DNA of 42,112 nt, from contig NZ_BATR01000061.1 in the NCBI RefSeq assembly GCF_000739655.1, positions 1 to 42,112 of the forward strand. Direction: 5' to 3'. Every line of letters begins with the position of its first letter. Within the stretch, counting starts at the first letter, position 1. A program made the translations under genes and the position numbers. Shown piece after piece: positions 1 to 9,244 of this stretch. The notes under the pieces were generated by a model. That model was not told the origin of the DNA and ran no database searches. It worked only from the letters and a program-made list of their open reading frames with translations. The DNA is from Verrucomicrobium sp. BvORR106 (lineage in GTDB: Bacteria; Verrucomicrobiota; Verrucomicrobiia; Verrucomicrobiales; Verrucomicrobiaceae).

Positions 1-2
1 GG

Positions 3-446
3 AAGAACGAGTCACGTCTGGTGCTGGTGCCCGGGGACACTTTCCGCAAGCCCGTCGCCGCAGAGTGGGATGGCAAGGAGTTCGCCGTGCAGGGGCCTGG
101 TTTCCACGAACCGCGGTCCGCCGGGCGGGTGGTATCGGACGACAGCGGGGCCTTCCTCCGCTTCGCCGGCACGGACCGCGCGGGAGCTTATCGGGTGACC
201 GTGGCAGGTGAGCCGGCGGCGATGTTCGCCGTGCAGATGGCGGCGCAGGAGTCGGATCTGCGGCTGGTGGACCAGGAGAAGATCAAGACGGCACTCACCG
301 TCACGCGGGCCCCTGGTGCGCTGGTGCCTGCCACACAGCTGGTGGTGAAGCAGGAGTTCTGGACCCCGCTGATGTGGCTGGTGGGGGCCTTTTTCCTGAT
401 TGAAGCCTTTTTTGCCCATCGCCTCAGCCGGGCCCGATCAGCATGA
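3..446 (+). CDS. BatA-like membrane protein, C-terminal fragment
   Basis: The reading frame is open from the window edge (first full codon at position 3) to the TGA at 444-446, so only the C-terminal end of about 147 residues is present. It shows a beta-rich segment (AYRVTVAGEPAAMFAVQ) and ends in one membrane helix (TPLMWLVGAFFLIEAFFAHRL) with a short basic tail. That layout is usual for the large BatA/VWA-type membrane proteins found beside MoxR ATPase and DUF58 genes in Verrucomicrobia and Planctomycetes. Its stop overlaps the next start as ATGA, so the two are probably translationally coupled. The family call rests on the tail and the neighbours only, because the diagnostic N-terminal domain lies outside the window. 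Confidence 0.75.
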   Translation, partial: KNESRLVLVPGDTFRKPVAAEWDGKEFAVQGPGFHEPRSAGRVVSDDSGAFLRFAGTDRAGAYRVTVAGEPAAMFAVQMAAQESDLRLVDQEKIKTALTVTRAPGALVPATQLVVKQEFWTPLMWLVGAFFLIEAFFAHRLSRARSA

Positions 447-2857
447 GTTTCCCGTCCCCCAGTTTTGACTTTGCCCTGGCCGCAACTGCTCCGCAGTGGA
501 CGTTGGGGTTCGAGGGCATATCACCCGGGCTGGCTGCCGGATTCTTCCTGGTGCTGTCCGTGGCTTGCATCTGGGCCTATGCTCGCTGGTCAACGGGGGT
601 GGGCACGGGACGGCGCGTGGCCATGGTGATGCTGCGCGTGCTGGCGGCGCTGGTGCTCTGTCTGCTGCTGGCGCGCCCGGTGCTGCGGCTTTCTTTGAAG
701 GAGCGGGTGCGGCAGCCCCTGCTGGTGCTGGTGGATTCCTCAGAGAGCATGCAGTTCCCTGATCAACGCCAGCAACGGGAGGATCTGCAACGGGCGGCCA
801 TCGCCACGGGCATGGCCTCGCCTGAAGGCGGTCTGGGACAGAGTTTGCCACCGAGTGCCGCCACGGAACTGGGTGAGGTGAGCCGTTGGGACCTGCTGCA
901 GAAACTGGCGGCCAATGACCGCCTCGCGCTCTGGAACCGTCTTTCCGAGCAGGCGGATCTCCAGTTCTACCAGTTCGGCCGCAGTGCCTTCGCCCCCGCG
1001 CAGCCGCCTGCGATGGAGGAGGGGCGGCTGAGCACAGGCGAGGCGTCGGCTTTCTTCAGCCGGCTCAAACCGCTGGAGCAGGCCACGGCCATTGGCGAGT
1101 CCCTTCGGCAGGTGTTGCAGGAACCGCGGGCCCAGGCCCCGGTGGGCGTGCTCCTGCTGACGGATGGCGGAAACAACACCGGCACCTCGGCCATTGAGGC
1201 CTCGCAGATCGCCCTGGAGCAGAAGGTGCCCTTGTTCATCTACGGGCTGGGCGTGACCTCGCCACTGGATCTGCTGGTGAAGGAAGTGCATGCGCAGAAG
1301 CTCGCTTTTGCCGGGGAACGCACCGAGGTGAAGGCGCACGTGCTTTCCCAAAGCCTGCCAGAGCAGCGGGTGGTGGCCGTGCTGAAGGCCAACGGCGAGA
1401 CGGTGGATGAACAGGAGCTCACGCTGGGCGGTGACCGGGATGTGGAAGTGGTGTTCCACTTCATCCCCCGCACCGCGGGCGAGCTGAAGCTGGAGGTGTC
1501 CGTGCCGCTCCTGCCCGGTGAGGCGGGGAAGGGGAACAACGTGGCGGCCAACACGATGCGGGTGACGGACACGAAATTCCAGGTGCTGCTCATCGAGCAG
1601 GAGCCGCGATGGGATTTCCGTTATCTCCTCGATTACCTGCAGCGCGATCCGCGTCTGGAGGTGAAGTGCGTCATGATCGACGGCGAACCCGGCCTGGAGC
1701 AGGCACCGGGGTCGCCCTTCCTCCCCAAGCTGCCGGAGGATCGTGAAACGTTCTTCAAATCTCACGTGATCATCCTGGGCGATGTGAATCCGGAATCACT
1801 GGGGCAGCAGCGCATGGAGATCATTGCCGAGTGGGTGGAGGCAGGGGGCGGCATCATTTTCCTGACGGGCTCAAATCACAACCCAAGGTCCTATGTGGGG
1901 ACGCCCCTGGAACCTTTACTGCCGGTGGTGCCGGACACCGTGTCGCCGCGGGAGTGGGTGAGGCAGCGTGCGGCGGAGCCTTTCAAGCTGGAGCTTACCC
2001 GCCCGGGGCGGGAGTCGGCCTACCTGCAGATGGATCCCAACCCTGAGGTGAGCCAGGAGATCTGGAGCCGCTTCCCCGGGGTGCGGTGGACGGCACCGGT
2101 GTCCCGCGTGAAGACTGGAGCGGAAGTGTTATTGGTAGATACCCGGCCGGATCGCGAGGGCCGCTACGGACAGTTACCGGTGTTTGCCATGCAGGGCTAC
2201 GGTGCGGGCCGGAGTGTGTACTTCGGGACCGATGAAACTTACCGCTGGCGGAGCCGCACGGGGGAGAAGTACTACTCTGTGCTCTGGGGCCAGATCATGC
2301 AGACGCTTTCCCTGCAACTGCTGGAGGGGGCCTCCCCGCTCACGCAGTTGAAGAGCGACCGCAAGCAGTACGTGGTGGGCGACCGGGTGGTGATCAGCGG
2401 CAATGCCTACACGGAAGGTTTCAGCCCGCTCATTCAGCCCTCTCTGGACGGGATGCTGAAGGTGGAAGGGGCGGAGGGGCAGCAGCCCTTCAGCCTGCAT
2501 GCCACGGAGCGGAATGCCTTCCGCGGTGACTTTGTCGCAGAGAAGCCCGGACTCTACACCTATGTGACGCAGCGGGATCCAGATGGCATTGTTAGTTTCG
2601 AGGTGTTGGATGCCCGCTTGGAGCAGTCTCAAACTGCGCTGAATGACAAGCTGCTAAAGGCGATGGCGGATGCGGGTGGCGGGAAGTTCTTCCGTGAGGA
2701 GGATCTGCACACGCTGCCGGATCTGGTGGGGTCGCGTGCCGCCACGGTGACGTCCTTCAAAAAGCTGGACCTCTACCACTCAGGCTGGTTCCTCACGGCG
2801 CTGCTGGCGTTTCTGTTTGGAGAATGGCTGCTGCGACGTCTGAGCCGCCTCAAGTAA
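443..2857 (+). CDS. VWA / glutamine amidotransferase-like membrane protein
   Basis: An 804-residue inner-membrane protein. Two N-terminal helices (about residues 31-49 and 58-79) are followed by a von Willebrand A domain with the metal-binding motif DSSES at 98-102, and LLLTDGGNNTG further on as the second metal-site segment. A segment near residues 442-480 (ILGDVNPES, then GGGIIFLTG) resembles the class I glutamine-amidotransferase-like fold often fused to these VWA proteins. The catalytic Cys is not evident, so it is probably structural. A last helix (about 780-798) ends in a basic tail. Its ATG overlaps the upstream stop by 4 bases. The family is associated with MoxR/Bat clusters proposed to act in envelope protein maturation or stress tolerance; no substrate can be read from the sequence. 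Confidence 0.85.
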   Translation: MSFPSPSFDFALAATAPQWTLGFEGISPGLAAGFFLVLSVACIWAYARWSTGVGTGRRVAMVMLRVLAALVLCLLLARPVLRLSLKERVRQPLLVLVDSSESMQFPDQRQQREDLQRAAIATGMASPEGGLGQSLPPSAATELGEVSRWDLLQKLAANDRLALWNRLSEQADLQFYQFGRSAFAPAQPPAMEEGRLSTGEASAFFSRLKPLEQATAIGESLRQVLQEPRAQAPVGVLLLTDGGNNTGTSAIEASQIALEQKVPLFIYGLGVTSPLDLLVKEVHAQKLAFAGERTEVKAHVLSQSLPEQRVVAVLKANGETVDEQELTLGGDRDVEVVFHFIPRTAGELKLEVSVPLLPGEAGKGNNVAANTMRVTDTKFQVLLIEQEPRWDFRYLLDYLQRDPRLEVKCVMIDGEPGLEQAPGSPFLPKLPEDRETFFKSHVIILGDVNPESLGQQRMEIIAEWVEAGGGIIFLTGSNHNPRSYVGTPLEPLLPVVPDTVSPREWVRQRAAEPFKLELTRPGRESAYLQMDPNPEVSQEIWSRFPGVRWTAPVSRVKTGAEVLLVDTRPDREGRYGQLPVFAMQGYGAGRSVYFGTDETYRWRSRTGEKYYSVLWGQIMQTLSLQLLEGASPLTQLKSDRKQYVVGDRVVISGNAYTEGFSPLIQPSLDGMLKVEGAEGQQPFSLHATERNAFRGDFVAEKPGLYTYVTQRDPDGIVSFEVLDARLEQSQTALNDKLLKAMADAGGGKFFREEDLHTLPDLVGSRAATVTSFKKLDLYHSGWFLTALLAFLFGEWLLRRLSRLK

Positions 2858-2880
2858 TATTTGAATGCTGTCCTTTCCGA

Positions 2881-4587
2881 ATGAGCACTGAAACCGCACC
2901 GCAACGACCCACTGCTGCCAGCAGGCCTGAGCTGCCCGTGGCCATCGGTCGCATGCTGGACCGCGTGCGCTGGCGGGAGGCCGGGCTGCAGGCGGCGGTG
3001 GGGCCGCTGTTGGTGCTGGCGGTCCTCGTGTTGCTCTGGGTGATCCAAGCTTGCCTGGACCGGCATCTGGATTTCTCGCTGCCGGTGCGTCGCTTGTTGA
3101 TGGGGCTGGAGGTGGTGGCAGCGGTTGTTACTCTTTATTTCCTCGCCCTGCGTCCGCTGATGCGTTTGCGCTCCCGACGGCAGGCAGCGCAGTTGGTGGA
3201 GGGGCTGCGCCCGCAGTTCCGCTCAGCGTTGATCTCCGCGGTGGAGCTGACCTCACCACAGGCGCAGGTGGAGACCGCGCCGCAGTCCCGGGCACTGGTG
3301 GCGCATCTGTTGACCGATGTGTCTGAAGAGGTCGGGCGCTCCGATTTGGCTGCGGACCTGTTTCGTGCCGATCGGGTGAGGCGGTGGACGTGGATCTTAC
3401 TGGCAATTCTGGTCGTGGCTGGCGGGCTCTGGCTGACGCAGCGGCCTCTCTCCACGCTGCTGGTGCAGCGGCTGTTCCTCTCCAGCGTCGCGCTGCCGGG
3501 TGACACGACCGTGGTGTCACTTACCGGGGACCTGCGTCTGGATCCGGGTATGGATGCGCGTCTAAGCGCCCGGGCGGAAGGACGGATCCCGCAGATGGGA
3601 CGGCTCGTGGTAACCTATCCCGGTGGCCAGCAGGATGTGGTGGAAGTGACGCCTTCTGCCGAAGATGCCGCCGTCTTCACGCATACGGTCAAAAATGTGC
3701 GGGGTTCGTTTCAGTATCGTTTTGAGCTGAATGACGGCGTCGGTCCAGAGCATCGGGTGAGGGTGGTCATTCCACCCGCGCTGAAGGAGATCCGCTTCAC
3801 CCAGATCTATCCAGGCTACACCGGACTGCCGGAGACGCGCATGGCGCCCTCGGCTCTGCGGCTGTTGCATGGTTCCAAGCTGCGCATCGAGGCGGTGGCG
3901 ACTCTGCCTCTGGACTCGGCGGTTCTTGAAATAACGGGCGGAGAATCACGTCCGCTGGCCGTGACGGGTGAGGATCGGGCTGCCATGACGCTGGAGCTGC
4001 CGGTGCCGGCCCGTGGCTGGACGGGGCTGAGCCTGCACCTCAAGAGTGCGGATGGCACTCCGTCCGTGAATGACCCGGTGTACCGGATCGAGATCGCCAC
4101 CGACCAGCCGCCGATGGTGGCGCTGCTTCAGCCGAAGAAGGACCGCCTCAGCTTGTTGCCCCGGGACAAGGTGCCGCTGGCGTTTCGTGTGACAGATGAC
4201 TACGGCTTGAAGGGTCTCGTGCTGCAGTATCGCATTTTCCGACCGGGGTTGAGTGAACTGAGCGAGGCCACGGAGAAGGGCAGCGTGGGCATCGAGTTCC
4301 CTGCCGGTGAGAAGACCTTCGTTCACAAGATGGAATGGGACCTCGGCCGGGTGGTGCCGCCGCTCACCGCAGGCTGCCGCGTGACCTGCTGGATCGAGGC
4401 GGAGGACAATAACACAGTCACGGGGCCTTCCGTTGCGAAGAGCCTCGAGAAGCTCATCGACATCGTGACCGAAGAACAAAAGCGCCTGGAGCTGCTGGAA
4501 CTCTTGGGTGAGCGTGCCCGCGCCATTGAGAAGCTCTATGACATGCAGCGGGCCACCAATGAGAAGACGGACCAGTCCATCCGCTAG
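2881..4587 (+). CDS. DUF4175-like membrane protein
   Basis: A 568-residue protein starting at ATG 2881. An in-frame ATG at 2824 would overlap the upstream gene by 34 bases and add an unlikely N-terminus, so 2881 is preferred, although no clear ribosome site precedes it. Three membrane helices lie at about 41-57, 72-91 and 169-187, followed by a large region of beta-sandwich character (repeated VTYPGG/ELNDG-like strands) and a charged helical end (LLELLGERARAIEKLYDMQ). The topology matches the N-terminal half of DUF4175-type proteins. In alphaproteobacterial members the Gln-rich coiled coil is fused on; here it appears as the separate next gene. Function is unknown; an envelope scaffold role with the VWA partner is plausible. 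Confidence 0.75.
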   Translation: MSTETAPQRPTAASRPELPVAIGRMLDRVRWREAGLQAAVGPLLVLAVLVLLWVIQACLDRHLDFSLPVRRLLMGLEVVAAVVTLYFLALRPLMRLRSRRQAAQLVEGLRPQFRSALISAVELTSPQAQVETAPQSRALVAHLLTDVSEEVGRSDLAADLFRADRVRRWTWILLAILVVAGGLWLTQRPLSTLLVQRLFLSSVALPGDTTVVSLTGDLRLDPGMDARLSARAEGRIPQMGRLVVTYPGGQQDVVEVTPSAEDAAVFTHTVKNVRGSFQYRFELNDGVGPEHRVRVVIPPALKEIRFTQIYPGYTGLPETRMAPSALRLLHGSKLRIEAVATLPLDSAVLEITGGESRPLAVTGEDRAAMTLELPVPARGWTGLSLHLKSADGTPSVNDPVYRIEIATDQPPMVALLQPKKDRLSLLPRDKVPLAFRVTDDYGLKGLVLQYRIFRPGLSELSEATEKGSVGIEFPAGEKTFVHKMEWDLGRVVPPLTAGCRVTCWIEAEDNNTVTGPSVAKSLEKLIDIVTEEQKRLELLELLGERARAIEKLYDMQRATNEKTDQSIR

Positions 4588-4643
4588 AGAGCGCCCGTAG
4601 AAAAGTCGCCTGCCGCCACGTATTTATCCCCACCCTGAACGCC

Positions 4644-7256
4644 ATGAAACCGCATCCCGCCCTGGCCACTGCGTTCGTCCTGCCCTGCTGCCTCACGGGC
4701 ACCTTGCTGGCGCAGACCACCCTGCCGCCCCGCACGGCTGCCTACCAGCACAGCGTGTCCCAGGAGCAACTGCGACTGGAAACGCGGAGACAGGAGGTGG
4801 AGATGCTGGAGGTGCTGGGGGAACTGGGGCAGTACCAGTTTACCAAGACGGAGCACGGCGAACTCAAGGACGTGCTCGGGCAGCTGGACGGCGTGGCGGA
4901 GAAGAACATGCCTGAGGTGGTGCGCCTTTTGCGGGAGGCCAGCCGCCAGGATCAAGTGGACCAGACCAAGGCCCGCCTGGTCACTGCCAGCACGGGACAG
5001 AAGACCATCCAGGCTCAACTGCGCGCCATGGCGGATCGTCTGTTGCTTCAGCGCGATGAAGCCACCCTGCGGGAGCGGTTGCGGGCGCTGGCCCTGCGGC
5101 AGAAGACCAATCAGCGTGAAACGGAGCGGTTGGCGAAGCAGAATCATCGTCCTGAAGAGCTGCCCGCAGAACAAAGTGGGGCGCTGGCCCTGGCGAAATC
5201 CGAGCAGACCGGACTGCAGGAGGAGCTGCGTCTCATGAAGGAGTCGCTGGACCGTCTGGCCAATCATGCGAGCCCTTCACGGGATGCTTTCCGTGAGGCG
5301 CTCAACACGGCCAAGGGACGGGGGCTGGAGAATCTGCCCCGCGAAGCGGTGGAGAAGCTTCAGCGCAATCTCAACGAGGCCGCCCACGCGGAGGACCGCA
5401 TTCATGAAGGGCTCATGGCAGTGATGGAGAACCTGGATGCGCGCAAGCCCAAGGAGCAGCAGTTGCAGGAGCTGGCGAAGGACCTGCGCCAGATGGCGGC
5501 CCAGCAGGAACGTCTTGCCCAATCCACTCCTCAAGCCAAGACGGCCGACCAACAGAGTTTGAAGAAGGAGCAGGAAAAGCTCTCTGACCAGATGGAGCTG
5601 GCTAGAGAGGCGCTTGAGAAGCTCGACCAACAAGCGGTGAGCGAGGCGCGAAAGATCGAGGAAACTTCCAATCAGCTTTCCGAGAAGCTGGACACCCAGG
5701 ATCTGTTGTCCAAGGCCGACAAGGTGGCGGAAGTGGCAGACACCCAGCAGGCACTCGCGGACAAGCTGGAGGCCCTGGCTGAGAATCTCACCGCGCAGGC
5801 GAAACAGATTGCTGAGAACGATGCCTCGCAGCCGGAGCGTCAGGCCCGGGCTCTGGCGGAGAAACTCCAGGATCTGGCCAAACAACAAGACAACCTCGCC
5901 AAAGAAACGGCGGAGGCCACCGGAGCCAAACAGGAAGAGCTGAAGAAGCAGCAGGACCAGCTCGCGGCTCAGGTGGAGTCCGCGCAAAAAGCGATCGAAA
6001 ATCTGAGCCCCGAAGCTGGCCAGAAGACGCAAGAAGCCGCCAAGGAATCCAACCGGGTTGAGGAAATGCTCGGGCAGCAAAGTTTCCTTGATACCCCGGA
6101 GAACAAGCCGCAGGTGGCAGACGCCCAGAAGAAAGTGTCGGAGCAATTGCAATCGGCCAGCAAGGCGCTGCAGGACAAGGCGCAAGCGCTGGCCGAAGCC
6201 CGCGCCCAGCAGCCGGATGCCGCGCAGATGGCAGAGCAGGCCGCGGCGGCAGCGGAGAAGCTGAAATCGCTGGCCCAGCAGCAGGAGCAACTGGCGGAGG
6301 CGGCGGAGGAAGCAGCTGGCGCAGAGGCCCAGGCAGATCTGCAACAGAAGCAGGCCGCGTTGTCGGAACAGATCCAGCAGGCTCAGGCGGAAGCGGCCCA
6401 GCTCAATCAAACGGCAGGGGCCAAGACGGCCGAGGCGGCCAAAGGTTCGCAGTCAGCCTCTGAGCAACTCAAACAGCAAAACATGCTGGCTCAGGCAGAC
6501 CAGAAGGCGAAGCTTGGCGAAACGCAGCAGCAGGTGGCGGATCAACTCAACGCTGCCGGTGAGCAGTTGCAGGCGCAGGCTGAAGCGATGCTCCAGTCCC
6601 AGCAGGATGCTGCCCAGCAAGCCCTGGCCGCTGCGGTGAATGAGGTGATGAATGCCCGCAGTCAGGTGCAGCTCGCCCAGCGGCAGATGGAGCAGGGGAC
6701 GGCTGCGGAGCAGGTGCAGGAGCGGCTCGGAAAAGCGGCGGAGGCTTTCGACAAGGCGAACCAGATGGCCGCGGCTCTGGCCAGCCCGGTGCCCAAGGCC
6801 GTGGGTGAGGCGCTGCAAGAGGGCAAGGAGAATGCCGGTGAAGCCAAAGCAGGACTGGACAAGAACACTCCGCAAGCCCTGCCCGCTGAGAAGGTGGCAG
6901 AGAAGACCGCAGAGGCGCTGCAAAACGCGGATCAGGCTCTGGCCGGACTGCAAGAGGCCGCCGCCCAATTGGCAGCGCAACAGGCGGTGGAAGATCAAAA
7001 GATGGCCCAGAACGCTGCCAAGCCGGGCCAGCAGCAGGGCAAGAACCAGCCGTCATCCTCCAAGAATGCGAACTCGCGGGGTGAGTTCATGGAAAGCAGG
7101 TCAGAGGTGTCGGATTTCTCTGCGATCTCGAAGCTGCGCGGTGGCCAGCGGGATGCCCTGGACCTGCTTAAGCAGGAAAAGGTCTCTCCCGAGTACGAGG
7201 CTCTGGTCCAGCAATACATTCGCAATCTGGCAGACGGCCAGGTGCCCACGCCCTGA
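4644..7256 (+). CDS. Exported Gln/Ala-rich coiled-coil protein
   Basis: An 870-residue protein with an N-terminal signal peptide (hydrophobic core ATAFVLPCCLTGTLLA, cleavage near AQ-TT). Nearly all the rest is heptad-like helix rich in Ala, Gln, Glu, Lys and Leu, with degenerate repeats of the type LAEKLQDLAKQQDNLAKE spaced about 80-150 residues apart from residue 270 to 800. The only non-repetitive part is the C-terminal end (SDFSAISKLRGGQRDALDLL), which may be a docking tail. It lies 56 bases after the DUF4175-like gene and 13 before the first PA14-like gene, so it is probably in the same operon. A long periplasmic coiled coil working with the membrane VWA/DUF4175 proteins is the best reading. 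The composition makes database matches unreliable. Confidence 0.8.
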   Translation: MKPHPALATAFVLPCCLTGTLLAQTTLPPRTAAYQHSVSQEQLRLETRRQEVEMLEVLGELGQYQFTKTEHGELKDVLGQLDGVAEKNMPEVVRLLREASRQDQVDQTKARLVTASTGQKTIQAQLRAMADRLLLQRDEATLRERLRALALRQKTNQRETERLAKQNHRPEELPAEQSGALALAKSEQTGLQEELRLMKESLDRLANHASPSRDAFREALNTAKGRGLENLPREAVEKLQRNLNEAAHAEDRIHEGLMAVMENLDARKPKEQQLQELAKDLRQMAAQQERLAQSTPQAKTADQQSLKKEQEKLSDQMELAREALEKLDQQAVSEARKIEETSNQLSEKLDTQDLLSKADKVAEVADTQQALADKLEALAENLTAQAKQIAENDASQPERQARALAEKLQDLAKQQDNLAKETAEATGAKQEELKKQQDQLAAQVESAQKAIENLSPEAGQKTQEAAKESNRVEEMLGQQSFLDTPENKPQVADAQKKVSEQLQSASKALQDKAQALAEARAQQPDAAQMAEQAAAAAEKLKSLAQQQEQLAEAAEEAAGAEAQADLQQKQAALSEQIQQAQAEAAQLNQTAGAKTAEAAKGSQSASEQLKQQNMLAQADQKAKLGETQQQVADQLNAAGEQLQAQAEAMLQSQQDAAQQALAAAVNEVMNARSQVQLAQRQMEQGTAAEQVQERLGKAAEAFDKANQMAAALASPVPKAVGEALQEGKENAGEAKAGLDKNTPQALPAEKVAEKTAEALQNADQALAGLQEAAAQLAAQQAVEDQKMAQNAAKPGQQQGKNQPSSSKNANSRGEFMESRSEVSDFSAISKLRGGQRDALDLLKQEKVSPEYEALVQQYIRNLADGQVPTP

Positions 7257-7269
7257 CGGGAGAGTCTTG

Positions 7270-8076
7270 ATGAAACAACTTCTGCGCCACCTTTCCATCC
7301 TCTTCATGCTGGGCTGCTGTGTCGTCGCCAGGGCGGCAGAGGAGGATGAGATCCTCTTTGGCAGCAAGGAGAAGGATGCCGCTGGGCTGATTGCGATCAT
7401 CTACGACCTGAAACAGACGCAGGCCCGCCAGCCGTCCAACGTCTCTGCAGGCGAGTACCCTGACGTCATCAAAGAATTCCTGCAGAAGGGCTGGGATGAA
7501 CAGGTGCTCAACCGGTTCTTCCGCATCACCCGGCCGCTCTACTCCACTCAGATTTTCATTCCGCGCATCTCCGCCAATGTCGCGCCCAAGGCCTATGGCG
7601 TGGACAATGTGATGCGCCCCTCCGCCTGGGTCATTCATTACAAGGGCCAGGTCTCGCCCCCTGAGGACGGCACCTATCGTTTTGTTGGCTATGCCGATGA
7701 TGTGCTGGCGGTGGCCGTGAACGGCAAGACGGTGTGCATTGGCGCCCGGCCAGACATGGAGATGAAGAGCGTCTGGAAATCCCCTGAGCCCTTGGAGGGG
7801 GCGGATGCCTTCAATGGCAATCTCGTGTATGGCGACTGGATCCCGATGAAGAAAGACGAGCCCGTCGATCTGGATGTGCTGGTGGGTGAGCGTCCCGGCG
7901 GTGAGTTCGGCGCCTTCCTGCTCTTCCAGAAACAGGGCGAGACCTATGGCAAGGACCGCCACGGCAAGCTCGTGCTCCCGGTGTTCCAACTCGCCCGACA
8001 GCCGATCCCTGGCAAGGACGACGGGAGGTCACCGCCTTTCCAGAAGTCGGACCTGCTGTGGAAGCAGCATCGGTAG
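7270..8076 (+). CDS. Exported PA14-like domain protein, copy 1
   Basis: 268 residues starting at ATG 7270, with a GGAGAG ribosome site 6 bases upstream, which rules out the much longer upstream frame. It has a signal peptide (LLRHLSILFMLGCCVVARA) and then a single compact domain. The segment SPPEDGTYRFVGYADDVLAV followed by VNGKTV is the typical core strand pair of a PA14 domain, a beta-barrel found in carbohydrate-binding and adhesive secreted proteins. It is clearly paralogous to the next gene: shared ILFGSKEK/AFGSSEK, IIYDLKQTQ, GWDEQVL, and GETY near the end. It is downstream of the VWA/coiled-coil operon and probably co-transcribed. The ligand is unknown. Confidence 0.8.
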   Translation: MKQLLRHLSILFMLGCCVVARAAEEDEILFGSKEKDAAGLIAIIYDLKQTQARQPSNVSAGEYPDVIKEFLQKGWDEQVLNRFFRITRPLYSTQIFIPRISANVAPKAYGVDNVMRPSAWVIHYKGQVSPPEDGTYRFVGYADDVLAVAVNGKTVCIGARPDMEMKSVWKSPEPLEGADAFNGNLVYGDWIPMKKDEPVDLDVLVGERPGGEFGAFLLFQKQGETYGKDRHGKLVLPVFQLARQPIPGKDDGRSPPFQKSDLLWKQHR

Positions 8077-8093
8077 GGGGGGAAAGACATTAA

Positions 8094-8290
8094 TTAACCA
8101 CAGAGGCACAGAGAACACAGAGACTGATTTTTTTGACAGAATTAACGGAATTAACAAAATTGAGTTTCCTGTTACGAACGCAGGTGAAAACACTCCTCAC
8201 AGGAAGCTGAACCCTAATTCCGTAAATTTTGTTAATTCTGTCTAAACCTCAGTTTCATTCCTCTGCGTTCTCTGTGCCTCTGTGGTTTAA
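8094..8290. repeat. Palindromic dispersed repeat (NHRGTENTE type)
   Basis: About 197 bases forming a long imperfect inverted repeat. The left arm begins TTAACCACAGAGGCACAGAG and the right arm ends CTCTGTGCCTCTGTGGTTTAA. A second nested pair (GACAGAATTAACGGAATTAAC / GTTAATTCTGTC) follows inside. Conceptual translation of the left arm gives INHRGTENTET, a peptide that recurs as a spurious ORF in many environmental bacterial genomes where this element is multicopy. It separates the two PA14-like paralogues and could fold as a very large hairpin in the mRNA. No transposase is present, so it would be a non-autonomous element. Confidence 0.85.
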
Positions 8291-8306
8291 CCGAAATTGC
8301 CGCCAC

Positions 8307-9104
8307 ATGAATCGCGCCCTTCTCCTCATCTTTATTTCCTTAATGCCCCTGGCCGTGCCGGCGGTTGTCGCGCAGGAGCTGGGGCCGGCGGCGTTTGGTT
8401 CTTCTGAAAAGACAGATGGGGCGATGATCGGCATTTTCTACGATCTGAAGCAGACTCAGAAGCGGGAGAACCTGCCCAATGACTATCTGAGAACCCTGGG
8501 CGAGTTCCTCGACAGCGGATGGGATGAGAACGTCTTGAGTCGTTTTTTCCGCGGCACCAAGCCGGTCTATGCCACCGAGGTGTTGATCCCCACGATGAAG
8601 GCTGCGGCAGCTCCGCAGGCGTTCCATCTGGAGAACGTGGTACGGCCTTCTAGCTGGTTCGTGATCTACAAGGGGCAGGTATCACCGCCTGAGGATGGCA
8701 CCTATCGCTTTGTGGGCGTGGCCGATGACGTGCTGGCGGTGGGGGTGAATGGGCGCACAGTGCTGGTCTCGCACTTCAGCGGGATGACGGATCACAGTCA
8801 CTGGGTGGAACCATCGCCCAAGGAGCGGATTCCCTGCTGGGCCGGCGTCATGAAGCGAGGCGACTGGTTTGAATGCAAAAAGGACCAGATCATTGATCTC
8901 GACATCCTCGTCGGTGAATTCCCTGGCAATCTCTTCGGCGCCTGGCTCCTCATTGAAAAGAAAGGAGAGACCTATCCGGTCGTCAAAGACTCCGGCGGGA
9001 AACCCATTCTCCCCCTCTTCCAAGTCAAAGCCCGTCCAGACAACGACAAGAAGAAGGACGTTCCCTTTAGCATCAACGACAAGCCCTGGACGTGTCACAG
9101 GTAG
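8307..9104 (+). CDS. Exported PA14-like domain protein, copy 2
   Basis: 265 residues from ATG 8307, with a signal peptide (LLLIFISLMPLAVPAVVA, cleavage near AQ). The mature part is co-linear with the upstream paralogue: AFGSSEK, IFYDLKQTQ, GWDENVLSRFFRG, then the PA14-like core SPPEDGTYRFVGVADDVLAV, VNGRTV, and the end IDLDILVGEFPG...GETY. The start was placed at the ATG just after the palindromic repeat; an earlier in-frame start would put repeat sequence inside the protein and ahead of the signal peptide. This is a tandem duplication with the repeat element inserted, or retained, between copies. A bidirectional terminator follows about 95 bases downstream. Function beyond a likely envelope or extracellular binding role is unknown. 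Confidence 0.8.
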   Translation: MNRALLLIFISLMPLAVPAVVAQELGPAAFGSSEKTDGAMIGIFYDLKQTQKRENLPNDYLRTLGEFLDSGWDENVLSRFFRGTKPVYATEVLIPTMKAAAAPQAFHLENVVRPSSWFVIYKGQVSPPEDGTYRFVGVADDVLAVGVNGRTVLVSHFSGMTDHSHWVEPSPKERIPCWAGVMKRGDWFECKKDQIIDLDILVGEFPGNLFGAWLLIEKKGETYPVVKDSGGKPILPLFQVKARPDNDKKKDVPFSINDKPWTCHR

Positions 9105-9198
9105 GCGATCCGGTTTTGGACTCAAAAGCTGTAAGACCAGCTTTTGCATGCCTGATCCCACGGTCACACGTAGGGAAAGTGCAATGAAATAAGTGCAC

Positions 9199-9228
9199 AA
9201 AAAACCCGCAGCTCGGGCTGCGGGTTTT
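9199..9228. terminator. Bidirectional Rho-independent terminator
   Basis: A perfect 12-bp stem (AAAACCCGCAGC at 9201-9212 with GCTGCGGGTTTT at 9217-9228) around a TCGG loop. It is flanked by an A-run on the left and a T-run on the right, so it can end the plus-strand PA14 operon and the minus-strand glycine-zipper gene. Confidence 0.9.
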
Positions 9229-9244
9229 GCCAGCGAAAGGAGAC

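Noticed and set aside
5277-6410. 377-residue Leu-rich minus-strand frame
   Set aside because: Antisense shadow of the Gln/Ala coiled-coil gene; Leu-rich composition comes from complementing CAG/GAG codons.
7874-8245. Plus-strand frame reading INHRGTENTET as a protein
   Set aside because: It runs through the palindromic repeat and overlaps the PA14-like gene in another frame; this peptide is a known translation artefact of the repeat.
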